A stretch of DNA of 64,000 nt from Pseudomonas sp. MRSN 12121 (GTDB lineage: Bacteria; Pseudomonadota; Gammaproteobacteria; Pseudomonadales; Pseudomonadaceae). The notes under the pieces are model-generated. The model saw only the letters and a program-made list of their open reading frames with translations. It ran no database searches and was not told the DNA's origin. The stretch spans positions 3,991,388 through 4,055,387 of the forward strand of contig NZ_CP010892.1 of the NCBI RefSeq assembly GCF_000931465.1, in the 5' to 3' direction. Positions 47,612 through 56,023 of the stretch are shown here, one piece after another (position 1 is the stretch's first letter; each line of letters opens with the position of its first letter). The position numbers and the translations under genes were made by a program.

Positions 47612-49147
47612 CTATTTGAGCCGCAAGCGCCGGGCCAGTTTGTGCAGGTTGCTGGGATCGACTTCCAGCAGTCGCGCGGCGCGGGCCCAGTTGTCGCGGC
47701 AGCGGCTCAGGGCCAGGCGGATCTTCTGCCGCTGGCAGTCGTCGACGGCTTCGCTCAGGGGTTGGAACGGTCCTTCGTCGTCCACCGCGGCGGGCGGTTC
47801 GAGGGGCGGCGCGGTCTTGAGCGGGCTGTCGAGATCGAGCACCTGCGGCTCCAGGGTCAGGATCAGGCTGCGATTGCCACCGCGGCCGAGCTGCTTGAGC
47901 GCGGCGCGGCTGATCACGTGTTCCAGCTCGCGCACATTGCCCGGCCAGGGGTATTCCAGCACCGCCCGCTCCGCCGCCGGCGACAAGCGCAGGCCGCGCA
48001 GGCCCAGGCGAGTGCGATTGAGTTCGAGGAAATGCCCGGCCAGCACCAGCACGTCGGGGCCACGTTCGCGCAGCGGCGGAATCGGCACCGGGTACACCGA
48101 CAGCCGGTGGTACAGGTCGGCGCGAAACAGCCCCTCACGGATGTTGTCCGGCAGGTGGCGGTTGGTCGCGGCGATGATACGCACATCCACCTGCAGCGGC
48201 TTGCCCGCCCCCAGGCGCTGGATCTCGCCGCTCTGCAGGGTGCGCAGCAACTTGGCCTGCACGCTCGGCGGCAGCTCGCCGACCTCGTCGAGAAACAGCG
48301 TGCCGCCGTTGGCCGCGTCGAAGCGCCCGGGCCGGTCGCAGGTGGCTCCGGAAAACGCGCCTTTGACATGGCCGAACAATTCGCTCTCGGCCAGGGATTC
48401 CGGCAACGCCGCGCAGTTGACGTGCACCAGCGGCTTGTCGGCGCGCCGGGACTGGCGGTGCAGGCGCCGGGCGAACAGCGCCTTGCCGACCCCGGTCTCG
48501 CCCTGCAGCAGCACCGGCAATTCGGCATCGGCGAGCACCTCCAGCTCGCGCAGCAACTGCTGCAAGGCCTCGCTCTGGCCGAGGATCTCGCCGTCCTCCA
48601 GCGGCGCCCGCGCATCCTGCGGGTCGCTGCGGGACAAGCGCAGGCCGCGGTTCTCCTGCTCCAGACGGGTCATCCGCACCGCGGCCTCGATCTGCCGGGT
48701 GCAGCGTTTGAGTTCGTCCCGGGCGCTGTCGTCGAAGGTCCCGGCCTGCAACGCGTCGAGGGTGATGGCGCCCCAGGCCTGCCCTTCCACAGACAGGCTC
48801 ACGCCCATGCAATCGTGCACCGCCAGGGGTGCGCCGAGCGGGTCGTCGAGCAACCCGTCGTAAGGGTCCGGCAGGCGGCTGTCGGGCTCGAACCAAGTGG
48901 GCTCGCCGGACGCCATGATCGCCGCCAGGCGCGGATGCCGGGCGATCACGAAACGCCGTCCCAGGGCTTCGTGCACCAGGCCCACGGTCGCCACCGGCCG
49001 CAGGCTGTCGCCGTCCAGGCGCAGCAGGCACACCGCCCCGGCCTTGAAGTATTCCCGCAACGTCTGAACCAGGCGCTGCAAGCGCAGCGCATTGGGCAGC
49101 TCGACAATCAGGTCGGCCGCCAGACTTTCACGCAACATGGTTGTCAT
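47612..49147 (-). CDS. norR: NorR-type sigma-54-dependent nitric oxide regulator
   Basis: The protein has 511 residues from MTTMLRESLAADLIVELPNA. An N-terminal GAF domain (about 20-165), which binds NO via non-heme iron in NorR, is followed by the AAA+ domain (about 185-410): Walker A GETGVGKA, Walker B GGTLFLDEVGELP, and the sigma-54 contact loop GAFSGA where GAFTGA is usual. The C-terminal Fis-type HTH is SRCRDNWARAARLLEVDPSN. It activates NO-detoxifying genes. NnrS and related genes lie just upstream; norVW or hmp is not in the window. Confidence 0.9.
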   Translation of the reverse strand: MTTMLRESLAADLIVELPNALRLQRLVQTLREYFKAGAVCLLRLDGDSLRPVATVGLVHEALGRRFVIARHPRLAAIMASGEPTWFEPDSRLPDPYDGLLDDPLGAPLAVHDCMGVSLSVEGQAWGAITLDALQAGTFDDSARDELKRCTRQIEAAVRMTRLEQENRGLRLSRSDPQDARAPLEDGEILGQSEALQQLLRELEVLADAELPVLLQGETGVGKALFARRLHRQSRRADKPLVHVNCAALPESLAESELFGHVKGAFSGATCDRPGRFDAANGGTLFLDEVGELPPSVQAKLLRTLQSGEIQRLGAGKPLQVDVRIIAATNRHLPDNIREGLFRADLYHRLSVYPVPIPPLRERGPDVLVLAGHFLELNRTRLGLRGLRLSPAAERAVLEYPWPGNVRELEHVISRAALKQLGRGGNRSLILTLEPQVLDLDSPLKTAPPLEPPAAVDDEGPFQPLSEAVDDCQRQKIRLALSRCRDNWARAARLLEVDPSNLHKLARRLRLK

Positions 49148-49269
49148 CACCCTTTGCGGTGCCATCGACCCTGGCGATTCAGGGCGATACGCACCACGTC
49201 AAAAATCAGTCCATTATTTTCAAACGGTTACATCTTACCTGGCGGATGCGACGCGCCAGCCCCGGCGCC

Positions 49270-49710
49270 TCAGCCGGGCCAATAGAACATCGCCTTGGCC
49301 AGGATCACGATCAGCAGCATGTGCCCGAGGACGCTGCGGCGGATCCAGCAGGCCCGGCGCGCCGTCAACCGCAGGCGCTTGAGCCAGTACGCCAGCAGCA
49401 GGTAGTGGCCGACGATGCTCAGCGCCAGCAGGATCTTCAGGCTCAGGAGCAGGCCGAAGCCGCTGCCCAGGGGCTGGCTCAACACCCCGCGGTGATGCCA
49501 GGCCAGGCCGAGACCCGCGCCGTACAGCAACAGCACCACGCCATGCAGGACCCTGCGCGAGCGTGCGGCGATGGCCTGGTCGGCCGCCACCTGCGCGCCG
49601 GTCGCCAGGTGCCGGCGCGCCGAGTGCCAGATGCACACCTCGAAGAACAGCGTGCCGACGAAGCCGATGGCCGCCAGCAGGTGGATGACCTGTAGCCAGG
49701 GATAGATCAT
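49270..49710 (-). CDS. CopD-like small membrane protein, 146 aa
   Basis: There are four hydrophobic helices. It starts MIYPWLQVIHLLAAIGFVGT, includes the His-bearing HLLAAIGF helix and SVLGHMLLIVILAKAMFYWP at the end, as in the CopD/DUF2269-like family. A close paralog lies at 52850-53293. It follows nnrS by 15 bases and is probably translated from the same mRNA, suggesting a membrane role in NO or copper/heme handling. Confidence 0.8.
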   Translation of the reverse strand: MIYPWLQVIHLLAAIGFVGTLFFEVCIWHSARRHLATGAQVAADQAIAARSRRVLHGVVLLLYGAGLGLAWHHRGVLSQPLGSGFGLLLSLKILLALSIVGHYLLLAYWLKRLRLTARRACWIRRSVLGHMLLIVILAKAMFYWPG

Positions 49711-49725
49711 TGTCCGTTTCCTTCT

Positions 49726-50916
49726 TCAGCCCGGATGCCCGTCGACCCGCGCCCGCAGCAGCATGGGCGCGTAACGCCAGGCGTACAGGGCGAAGGCCAG
49801 GGTCCAGCACAGCCCCGCCAGCCATAGCGCCGCCACCGGCCACCAGAGCACCAGCAGCACCCGGCTGAGGCAGGCCAGGTTGAGCAGGACGAACGCCAGG
49901 CTGATCCCCGTCGGCGGCTGCAAGGGCCGGCCGGTATGGCCCAGGCTGACCCGCGCGAGCATCGCCAGGATCAGCCCGGCCATGGCGCCGATGGTCAGGC
50001 CATGCACCGCCAGGCTGGGGTTCAGCGGCACGCCGAAATGCCACAGCGCCATGCCCAGGCACGCCAGCGCCAGCCAGCCGTAGGCCAGGTGCAGCGACCA
50101 CAGCAGCGGTACGCGCCACAGGCCGCGGTCATGCCAGAGCCACAACCGCAACAGGTGTGCCCCCGCCAACAGCAGGAACAGCGCGCCGATTCCGCCATCG
50201 GCCGCCAGCGCCAACCCGCTGGCATAGGCCAGCGCCACCAGCGCCGAGCCCACCAGCACCAGGCGATCGAGCCACGGCCAGGGCACCACGGGCGCGGTCC
50301 GGCCGAGGCCGCGCTGGGTGAAGAACGGGATCACCCGGCCACCGATCAGGCCCATCATCGCGGCCACCAGCCACAGGCCGCTCAGCACGCCCTGGCGCTG
50401 CCAGCCTTCGTGGCCGGGCAGCAGGCCGGCCAGCGCGAGGCCGTCCGCCGCGGCCAGCAACAGCAGCACCAGGACAATCGGGTAGTTGCGACGCTGGCGC
50501 ACCTTCCACAGCGTGGCGCCCATCACCCCAGCCAGCGCCAGGGGAAAAGCCAGTTCCAGCACCGCCAGCAGTGGCCAGGGTGCGTTGCCCAGCCAGGCCA
50601 GGCGCGCGGCCAGCCAGACCAGGGCCAGGGCCGCCAGCGGCTTGCCGCAAAGGCCCGGCTGGCCGGTCCAGGTCTGTACCGCGGTGAGCAGGAACCCGGC
50701 GATGATCGCCAGGCCAAAACCGAACAGCAGTTCGTGGCGGTGCCAGCCCAGCCAGCCTCCCGCCGGCTGCCAGTCGCCCAGGGTGCCGTGCAGCGCCGCC
50801 AGCCACAGCGGCACCACCAGCAAGGCCAGGACGCTACCGGCCAGGAAGAACGGGCGGAAGGCCAGGCGTAACAGCGGCACGATCGCCAGCGCCGCGTGAC
50901 GGTCAACTACTTGCAT
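49726..50916 (-). CDS. nnrS: NnrS family protein, heme- and copper-containing membrane protein
   Basis: The protein has 396 residues with about 12 transmembrane helices. RLAFRPFFLAGSVLALLVVP near the N-terminus and GWHRHELLFGFGLAIIAGFL (His residues likely heme ligands) are characteristic of NnrS. NnrS proteins protect against NO by reducing formation of iron-nitrosyl complexes. The neighbourhood of NorR supports this. A weak ANR-like site lies upstream at 50992-51005. Confidence 0.92.
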   Translation of the reverse strand: MQVVDRHAALAIVPLLRLAFRPFFLAGSVLALLVVPLWLAALHGTLGDWQPAGGWLGWHRHELLFGFGLAIIAGFLLTAVQTWTGQPGLCGKPLAALALVWLAARLAWLGNAPWPLLAVLELAFPLALAGVMGATLWKVRQRRNYPIVLVLLLLAAADGLALAGLLPGHEGWQRQGVLSGLWLVAAMMGLIGGRVIPFFTQRGLGRTAPVVPWPWLDRLVLVGSALVALAYASGLALAADGGIGALFLLLAGAHLLRLWLWHDRGLWRVPLLWSLHLAYGWLALACLGMALWHFGVPLNPSLAVHGLTIGAMAGLILAMLARVSLGHTGRPLQPPTGISLAFVLLNLACLSRVLLVLWWPVAALWLAGLCWTLAFALYAWRYAPMLLRARVDGHPG

Positions 50917-50991
50917 GAAACCACTCCTGTTATCCGGCGCCCGGCGCAGTGAATCCCCGGGGCATCATCGACCATCTGCGGCCTGTTGCCT

Positions 50992-51005
50992 TTGTCGCAA
51001 ATCAA
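50992..51005 (-). promoter_or_regulatory. Possible ANR/FNR box upstream of nnrS
   Basis: TTGTCGCAAATCAA matches the TTGAT-N4-ATCAA consensus at 8 of 10 defined positions. It lies about 80 bases before the nnrS start, a plausible location for anaerobic or NO-linked control. The call is tentative. Confidence 0.3.
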
Positions 51006-51059
51006 GCTGGCCAGAAACCCGGGGCAATGCGGTGAGCCTGGTCGACTCAATCGTCTGGC

Positions 51060-51640
51060 CTGGCGACTGCTTCGCAGTCGATCGCAGCCTCGCTGGCGCT
51101 CGACAGCGGCTACACCCGCCCCCTGTAGCCGCTGCCGAGCCTACGGCGAGGCTGCGATCGAGGCCGCAGGACTCGCCAGGCGGACAGCGCCTTTTCCAAT
51201 TCCTGCGCGGCGCCAGGTTTGGCAGCCCCGCAAACCCAGGCAATGCGGTGTGCCTGAACGACTCAAGCGTCTGGCCTGGCGACTGCTTCGCAGCCGATCG
51301 CAGCCTCGCTGGTGCTCGGCAGCGGCTACACCCGCCAATCCTGTAGCCGCTGTCGAGCCTTGGCGAGGCTGCGATCGAGGCCGCAGGACTCGCCAGGCGG
51401 ACAGCGCCTTTTCCAATTCCTGCGCGGCGCCAGGTTTGGCAGCCCCGCAAACCCGGGCAACGCGGTGTGCCTGGTCGACTCAATCGTCTGGCCTGGCGAC
51501 TGCTTCGCAGCCGATCGCAGCCTCGCTGGTGCTCGGCAGCGGCTACACCCGCCAATCCTGTAGCCGCTGCCGAGCCTTGGCGAGGCTGCGATCGAGGCCG
51601 CAGGACTCGCCAGGCGGACAGCGCAAACCCGGGCAACGCG
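51060..51640. repeat. Array 2 of long palindromic repeats, about three units of 218 bp
   Basis: CTGTAGCCGCTG starts at 51123, 51341 and 51558 (periods 218 and 217). Arms are the same family as array 1 (GGCTGCGATCG inward, CGATCGCAGCC inverted), here arranged tail to tail around a short GGCTACACCCGCC spacer. The long spacer shares GGACTCGCCA and GCGGCGCCAGG with array 1. A degenerate arm near 51687 runs into the 3' end of the HemN-like gene. No gene lies between 50917 and 51655. Confidence 0.9.
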
Positions 51641-51655
51641 CTGTGCCTGGCCAAC

Positions 51656-52762
51656 TCAGTCGTCTGGCCCCGCGCCCGCTTCGCAGTCGGTCGCAGCCTC
51701 GCAGCGCCAGCCGCGACAGGTGGCCAGCTGGCCGAGGTCCAGTTGCTCCAGGTAGTGGTCGAGGCGCTCGGTATTCTGCGTGTACAGCTCGTCGAACTGG
51801 CTGATGGCGCCCAGCCCGAGCCCCACATGGTCGCAATAGCCGTGGCAGGTGAAACCCTGGCAATTGCGCCGCAGGCAACCGCGCTCCTGGGCCATCATCA
51901 GGTCGTCGTCGGGGCGCACGAACTGGCCCAGGCCGATGTACTGGTAACCCGCCCCCGGCAAGCGCTCGAAGCAGATCCGCCGCATCGCTTCCCTGGCGTC
52001 CCGGCCGCAGGCCTCCCGGCGACCGTCCGGCCCCGGGCGCCGGTAGCGCACGGGTGGCCGGGCACAGTCGAACACCTGCAGGCGGTCGGGCTCCAGCTCG
52101 ATCAGGGTGTCCAGCTTCAGGGCGAAACTTTCCGCGGTCTGCCAGGCGTGGCCATACCCCAGGTCGACATTCACCGAGCGAAAGCCGAAGGTGCGCGCCG
52201 CATCGATCAGCGAATGCAGGAGCGCCAGGTTCTCACGGCAGGCCACCGTCCGTTGGCGGTCGGCGAGATCCGGCCCGCCGATGCTGACCCGGTTGAAACC
52301 CTGCTCGCGCAACAGGCCCATGGTCGCCCAGTCGGTGTGCTGCAGGTCGACGTCGATGCCGTAGTCGCCGCAATCGTGGTCGAGGAAATGGAAGCGCTGG
52401 CGCAGTTGCGTCATCAGCTGTTGCAGGTGCGCCGCGTGCGGAGTCGCGCCGCCCAGGTGGAACTGCTCGACCCGCTGCTCCGGCCCCAGGTGGCAGCCGA
52501 TCATCTCGATCTCGCGGCTCAGCCGCCGCAGGTAGGCCTCGGCGGCGTGGCGCGCGTCTGTGGGTGTGCAGGAGCGGGCCGGGAACTGCACGTTCAAGGA
52601 CAGCGGGCGGCGCCTCTGCCGGCTGCCGCGCAACGCCCGCAGCAGATCCAGGGAACCGATGCCGCCGTGAAAGCGCCGGGTGTCGGCATGGCAGTCGGGG
52701 TCGAGCACGCCTGGATCGCGTCGCACGACCGGCTCGCTGCGGTGCTGGAGTGGATCAGGCAT
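51656..52762 (-). CDS. HemN-like protein lacking the radical-SAM cysteine motif
   Basis: The protein has 368 residues against about 457 for HemN. Alignable blocks include QFHLGGATPHAAHLQQLMTQ (HemN LHWGGGTP), LREQGFNRVSIGGPDLADRQ, GFRSVNVDLGYGHAWQTAES and YQYIGLGQFVRPDDDLMMAQ, RNCQGFTCHGYCDHVGLGLG. But the CxxxCxxC that binds the 4Fe-4S cluster is replaced by a shortened PARSCTPTDARH, and the C-terminal HemN domain is missing. It therefore probably cannot oxidise coproporphyrinogen. Its location beside NO-response genes suggests a heme-related or regulatory role. Confidence 0.8.
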   Translation of the reverse strand: MPDPLQHRSEPVVRRDPGVLDPDCHADTRRFHGGIGSLDLLRALRGSRQRRRPLSLNVQFPARSCTPTDARHAAEAYLRRLSREIEMIGCHLGPEQRVEQFHLGGATPHAAHLQQLMTQLRQRFHFLDHDCGDYGIDVDLQHTDWATMGLLREQGFNRVSIGGPDLADRQRTVACRENLALLHSLIDAARTFGFRSVNVDLGYGHAWQTAESFALKLDTLIELEPDRLQVFDCARPPVRYRRPGPDGRREACGRDAREAMRRICFERLPGAGYQYIGLGQFVRPDDDLMMAQERGCLRRNCQGFTCHGYCDHVGLGLGAISQFDELYTQNTERLDHYLEQLDLGQLATCRGWRCEAATDCEAGAGPDD

Positions 52763-52849
52763 GACGGGGCTCCGGGGGTGGCTGGGGGCTCAGTGTCCGG
52801 TGTTGCCGGCCAGGGCTCCTTGACCTGCATCAAACAGCGGCCCGGCGGC

Positions 52850-53293
52850 TCACCAACTCAGGTAGAACATGCCCTTGGCCAGCAACACGATCAGCACCAT
52901 GTGGCCGAACAGGCTGGCGTGAATGGCGTGCGAATAGCGGGCATTCATCCGCCCGCTCCTGAACAGCAGCATGGCCACCAGGAAATGCCCGAGCACACTG
53001 GCGGCCAGGAGGATTTTCAGCAGCAGCAAGGTGCCGAAGGACGACGCCAGAGGCGCCGCCAGCAACGGCAGGTAACGCAGCCAGAGCATGCCCAGCCCGG
53101 CGCCGAACAGCACCAGCAGCACCCAGGGCATCAGCCGCCGGGCCCGCCGGGCGATGCCCTGTTCGAGCAGCACCCGCAATCTGGCCGGCAGTTGCCGGCG
53201 GATGTGTTGCAGGAACAGCACTTCGAAGAACACCGTGCCGATGAACACCAGCGCGGCGAACAGATGCAGCGTGAGCAACAGTGGGTAGAGCAT
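52850..53293 (-). CDS. CopD-like small membrane protein, 147 aa (paralog of 49270-49710)
   Basis: The start at 53293 gives MLYPLLLTLHLFAALVFIGT, parallel to the N-terminus of the 49.3 kb gene; the end (SLFGHMVLIVLLAKGMFYLS) is also parallel. Four transmembrane helices are predicted, with His residues in helices 1 and 4 as possible heme or metal ligands. It is 87 bases upstream of the HemN-like gene and on the same strand, so the two may be co-transcribed. Confidence 0.8.
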   Translation of the reverse strand: MLYPLLLTLHLFAALVFIGTVFFEVLFLQHIRRQLPARLRVLLEQGIARRARRLMPWVLLVLFGAGLGMLWLRYLPLLAAPLASSFGTLLLLKILLAASVLGHFLVAMLLFRSGRMNARYSHAIHASLFGHMVLIVLLAKGMFYLSW

Positions 53294-53461
53294 GCGCGCC
53301 CGGCCTCGGCAGCCATTGATGGAATGCGAGACTAGCGCCGCCGCCCGCTGCCGCGCTTGATGCCCATCAACAAACACGCACACCCGCCGCGCCAGTTTCC
53401 CGCGCGGCCCCGGCGCAGGTAGCATGGCGGCACCTCGACAGCCCGCCCCCAGGAAACAGCA

Positions 53462-55117
53462 ATGACCACCCTCATGGACCCCACCTTGCACGGAACCGGC
53501 AGGATCACCCGAGCCTTCTTCAACCCGACGGGGGATATCGCCGCCGTGGTCTCGGAGTTTCCTGCGCTGGTCAATCCGCCCGCGCGGGCGACGTATGGCG
53601 GGGCGGCGCTGCGTTATCGGGTCGGCTTGTACCGCCGTGGCAACCCGGTGCCCTTCGCCGTCTTCGACGAGGCGTGCCTACCGATCAACGACCTGGGGTT
53701 CCACCCTTCCCAGCCCCGGCTGGTGATCGGCACCGGCACGTACGACGGCGGCTATATGTTCGAAGGCGAACTGCTGGTCTGGGACTGGCAGAGCGGCCAG
53801 CACCGCCAGCCTTATGCCGATATTCCCGAAGTGGTGCGCTGCCGCTACGACGCCAGCGGCGAGCGGATCGAAGCCTGGGTCCGCCCCTGGAACGAGGAAT
53901 GGGACGGGCTGGACGACAGCGACTGGACCAGCATCATCAGCACCCTGTTCCGCGTCCACAGCGACGACGGCGCGGCAGCCTGGGCCGGTGCCGAACCGGC
54001 GGTGCTGGAGCTGGACCCGCAGGCGATCTTCCATCACCCGCCGCCACCGCCGGCCGATGGCGCCGCCACTCTCCTGGCCGAGTGGCTGGGAGTGCCGGCG
54101 CTGGAATGGCGCGGCGCCATCGGCGATATCGCCTGGCTCGACGCCCAGCGGATCGGCGTGGTCCATGACCAATGCCTGCTGGAGATCTACAGCAGCGCTG
54201 GCCACCGGCTCGCGCACTACCAGCCCGAGGCCGGGGCCGGCAGCGGCCATGGCGTGGAGATCCTGCGCGGGGCCGGTGTCCATGTGCATGGGGTGCGGAT
54301 CGACGCCCAGGCCTATAGCCGCAATTCCTGCCTGTACCGGCTGACGGAGCACGGCCTGGTCCTGGTGCAGGACTACGACGACGAATACACCTTCAGCGCC
54401 TCCCGCGACGGCCACCTGCTGGGGCGCCGCAACCGCCTGCGCCATCGCGAGTCGAAGGCCGGCGACCTGCTGCTGGGGCCCGACGGCGACAGTGTGTGCG
54501 GCATCGACCTGGGCCACTACGACTGCTTCAACCACTACCTCGGCATCAGCGGCGCCCCGCAGCTGTTCGCGCTCCAGGGCACGCCCGCCAGTTCCCACGA
54601 ACACAAGTACCTGTGCCGGGTGCAGCCCGACGGCGCGGTGCACAGGCTGTGGCCGCTGCTCAAGCCGGACCGCACCCCGGCCAGCCATGCCATGGAATGC
54701 CGCGGCGGTTATCTGGAGGATGCGCTGGGCGCCGGCGTGGTCATCGCCGGGCAACACTACAGTCCGTCCATCAGCGAGCCGTACCGGGGCTTCATCTATC
54801 GCCGCCAGTTGCAGCGCGGCGAGGAGCTGTGGCGCCACCCCACGTCGGCCTCGCCCAGCTCGATCGTCCATCTGCCTGAAACCGACTGGGTGGCGGCGGC
54901 CTTGCTCGATGGCAGCCTGATGCTGATCGACGCCCGCAGCGGCCAACTGCGGCTCAAGGCCAAGGTGCGTCTCGACGGCTGGCCGACGCAGATCCGCGCG
55001 ATGGATGCCCGCAACGGGCGGCTGGCGCTGGGCACGGTGGAGGGGCGCATCGTCGTGCGACACATCGACGAACTGCTGGCCGCGGGCGATGCCGCTCCCT
55101 GGCTCGATCTCGCCTGA
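53462..55117 (+). CDS. Beta-propeller-like (WD40/YVTN) hypothetical protein, 551 aa
   Basis: It has no signal peptide, so cytoplasmic. Repeated blade-like segments occur: ACLPINDLGFHPSQPRLVIG with GELLVWDWQSGQ near 75-115, AIGDIAWLDAQRIGVVHDQC at about 220-240, SSIVHLPETDWVAAALLDGS and WPTQIRAMDARNGRLALGTV at the C-terminus. The spacing and strand pattern indicate a seven-bladed propeller. Proline-rich insert HHPPPPPADG near 195. No enzymatic motif or partner gene is visible; a protein-binding scaffold is likely. Confidence 0.75.
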   Translation: MTTLMDPTLHGTGRITRAFFNPTGDIAAVVSEFPALVNPPARATYGGAALRYRVGLYRRGNPVPFAVFDEACLPINDLGFHPSQPRLVIGTGTYDGGYMFEGELLVWDWQSGQHRQPYADIPEVVRCRYDASGERIEAWVRPWNEEWDGLDDSDWTSIISTLFRVHSDDGAAAWAGAEPAVLELDPQAIFHHPPPPPADGAATLLAEWLGVPALEWRGAIGDIAWLDAQRIGVVHDQCLLEIYSSAGHRLAHYQPEAGAGSGHGVEILRGAGVHVHGVRIDAQAYSRNSCLYRLTEHGLVLVQDYDDEYTFSASRDGHLLGRRNRLRHRESKAGDLLLGPDGDSVCGIDLGHYDCFNHYLGISGAPQLFALQGTPASSHEHKYLCRVQPDGAVHRLWPLLKPDRTPASHAMECRGGYLEDALGAGVVIAGQHYSPSISEPYRGFIYRRQLQRGEELWRHPTSASPSSIVHLPETDWVAAALLDGSLMLIDARSGQLRLKAKVRLDGWPTQIRAMDARNGRLALGTVEGRIVVRHIDELLAAGDAAPWLDLA

Positions 55118-55334
55118 GATGACCACGGCGTGCTTGCTCGGGGCGGCAAGGGAGTCACGCCGCCCGCCCCGCCAAACGCTCGAGCACGCCGGTTAATCGC
55201 GGCTTAATCCACGCCGCCAAAAGTATCCCCGCCGGTCCTTTCCCGGTCCCCTGCCGAACCTGCCGCCTTTCCACCTTGCCCCCCCTTCGATGGACGGCCA
55301 TTGAGGGTGGGTGCCTGAAAAAAACGGACTCATC

Positions 55335-55877
55335 ATGAACTACACAGCAACGGCAAAATGGTTTCACTGGTCGATGGCGCTGATCTGGCTGGGCGCCTTC
55401 GCCCTGGGCATGGTCGCGGTGTACGCCCGCGAGTTGTTCAACAGCGAGCATCAGTTGACCTACCTGCACAAGGCCCTGGCCAGTTCCCTGTTGTTTCTGC
55501 TTCCGCTGCGGATCTATTGGCGCCTGACCCACCCCACGCCACGGCTGCCGCAGAGCATGTCGCCCCTCGCCCAAAACCTTGCCCGGTACGCCCACTGGGC
55601 CCTGTACGCCGCGGCCCTGGTGGCCCTGCCCGTTTCCGGCTGGTTCTGGAGCTCGGTGGCCGGCAAGCCGATCATGGTCCTCGGGCTGTTCCAGTTGCCG
55701 CCGCTCAGGGCCCCGGACCAGGGCCTGTACGACACCGCCAAGGCGATACACGTCTACACCTCGTGGTTCTGCGGCGCGCTGGTCGGCGCGCACCTGCTGG
55801 CGGCGCTGAAACATCACTTCGTCGACAAGGACGCCGTGCTGCGCCAGATGCTGCCGCAGAAGGATTCGCGCGCTTAA
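55335..55877 (+). CDS. Cytochrome b561
   Basis: The protein has 180 residues with four transmembrane helices and conserved heme-ligand histidines: KWFHWSMALIWLGAFALGMV (helix 1), LHKALASSLLFLLPLRIYWR (helix 2), and KAIHVYTSWFCGALVGAHLL (helix 4). This is the CybB family of superoxide:ubiquinone oxidoreductases in the inner membrane. The start is the ATG at 55335. It is a single gene, not clearly in an operon. Confidence 0.93.
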   Translation: MNYTATAKWFHWSMALIWLGAFALGMVAVYARELFNSEHQLTYLHKALASSLLFLLPLRIYWRLTHPTPRLPQSMSPLAQNLARYAHWALYAAALVALPVSGWFWSSVAGKPIMVLGLFQLPPLRAPDQGLYDTAKAIHVYTSWFCGALVGAHLLAALKHHFVDKDAVLRQMLPQKDSRA

Positions 55878-56023
55878 AGCCCCACGTCCCGGCCGGACGG
55901 CGGTGACTCGCCAAGGCGGCGCTCTGTCCCAACATCGACAGCAGCGATTCGATGCCCGGTGCCATGGCGCACCCGGGCCTCGAGCGCCAGCGCCAACAAC
56001 AATTCCAACACGGCCAGACCCGC

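Noticed and set aside
46640..51640. CRISPR array
   Set aside because: Units are 218-229 bp, internally palindromic, with conserved rather than unique spacers, and no cas genes are present.
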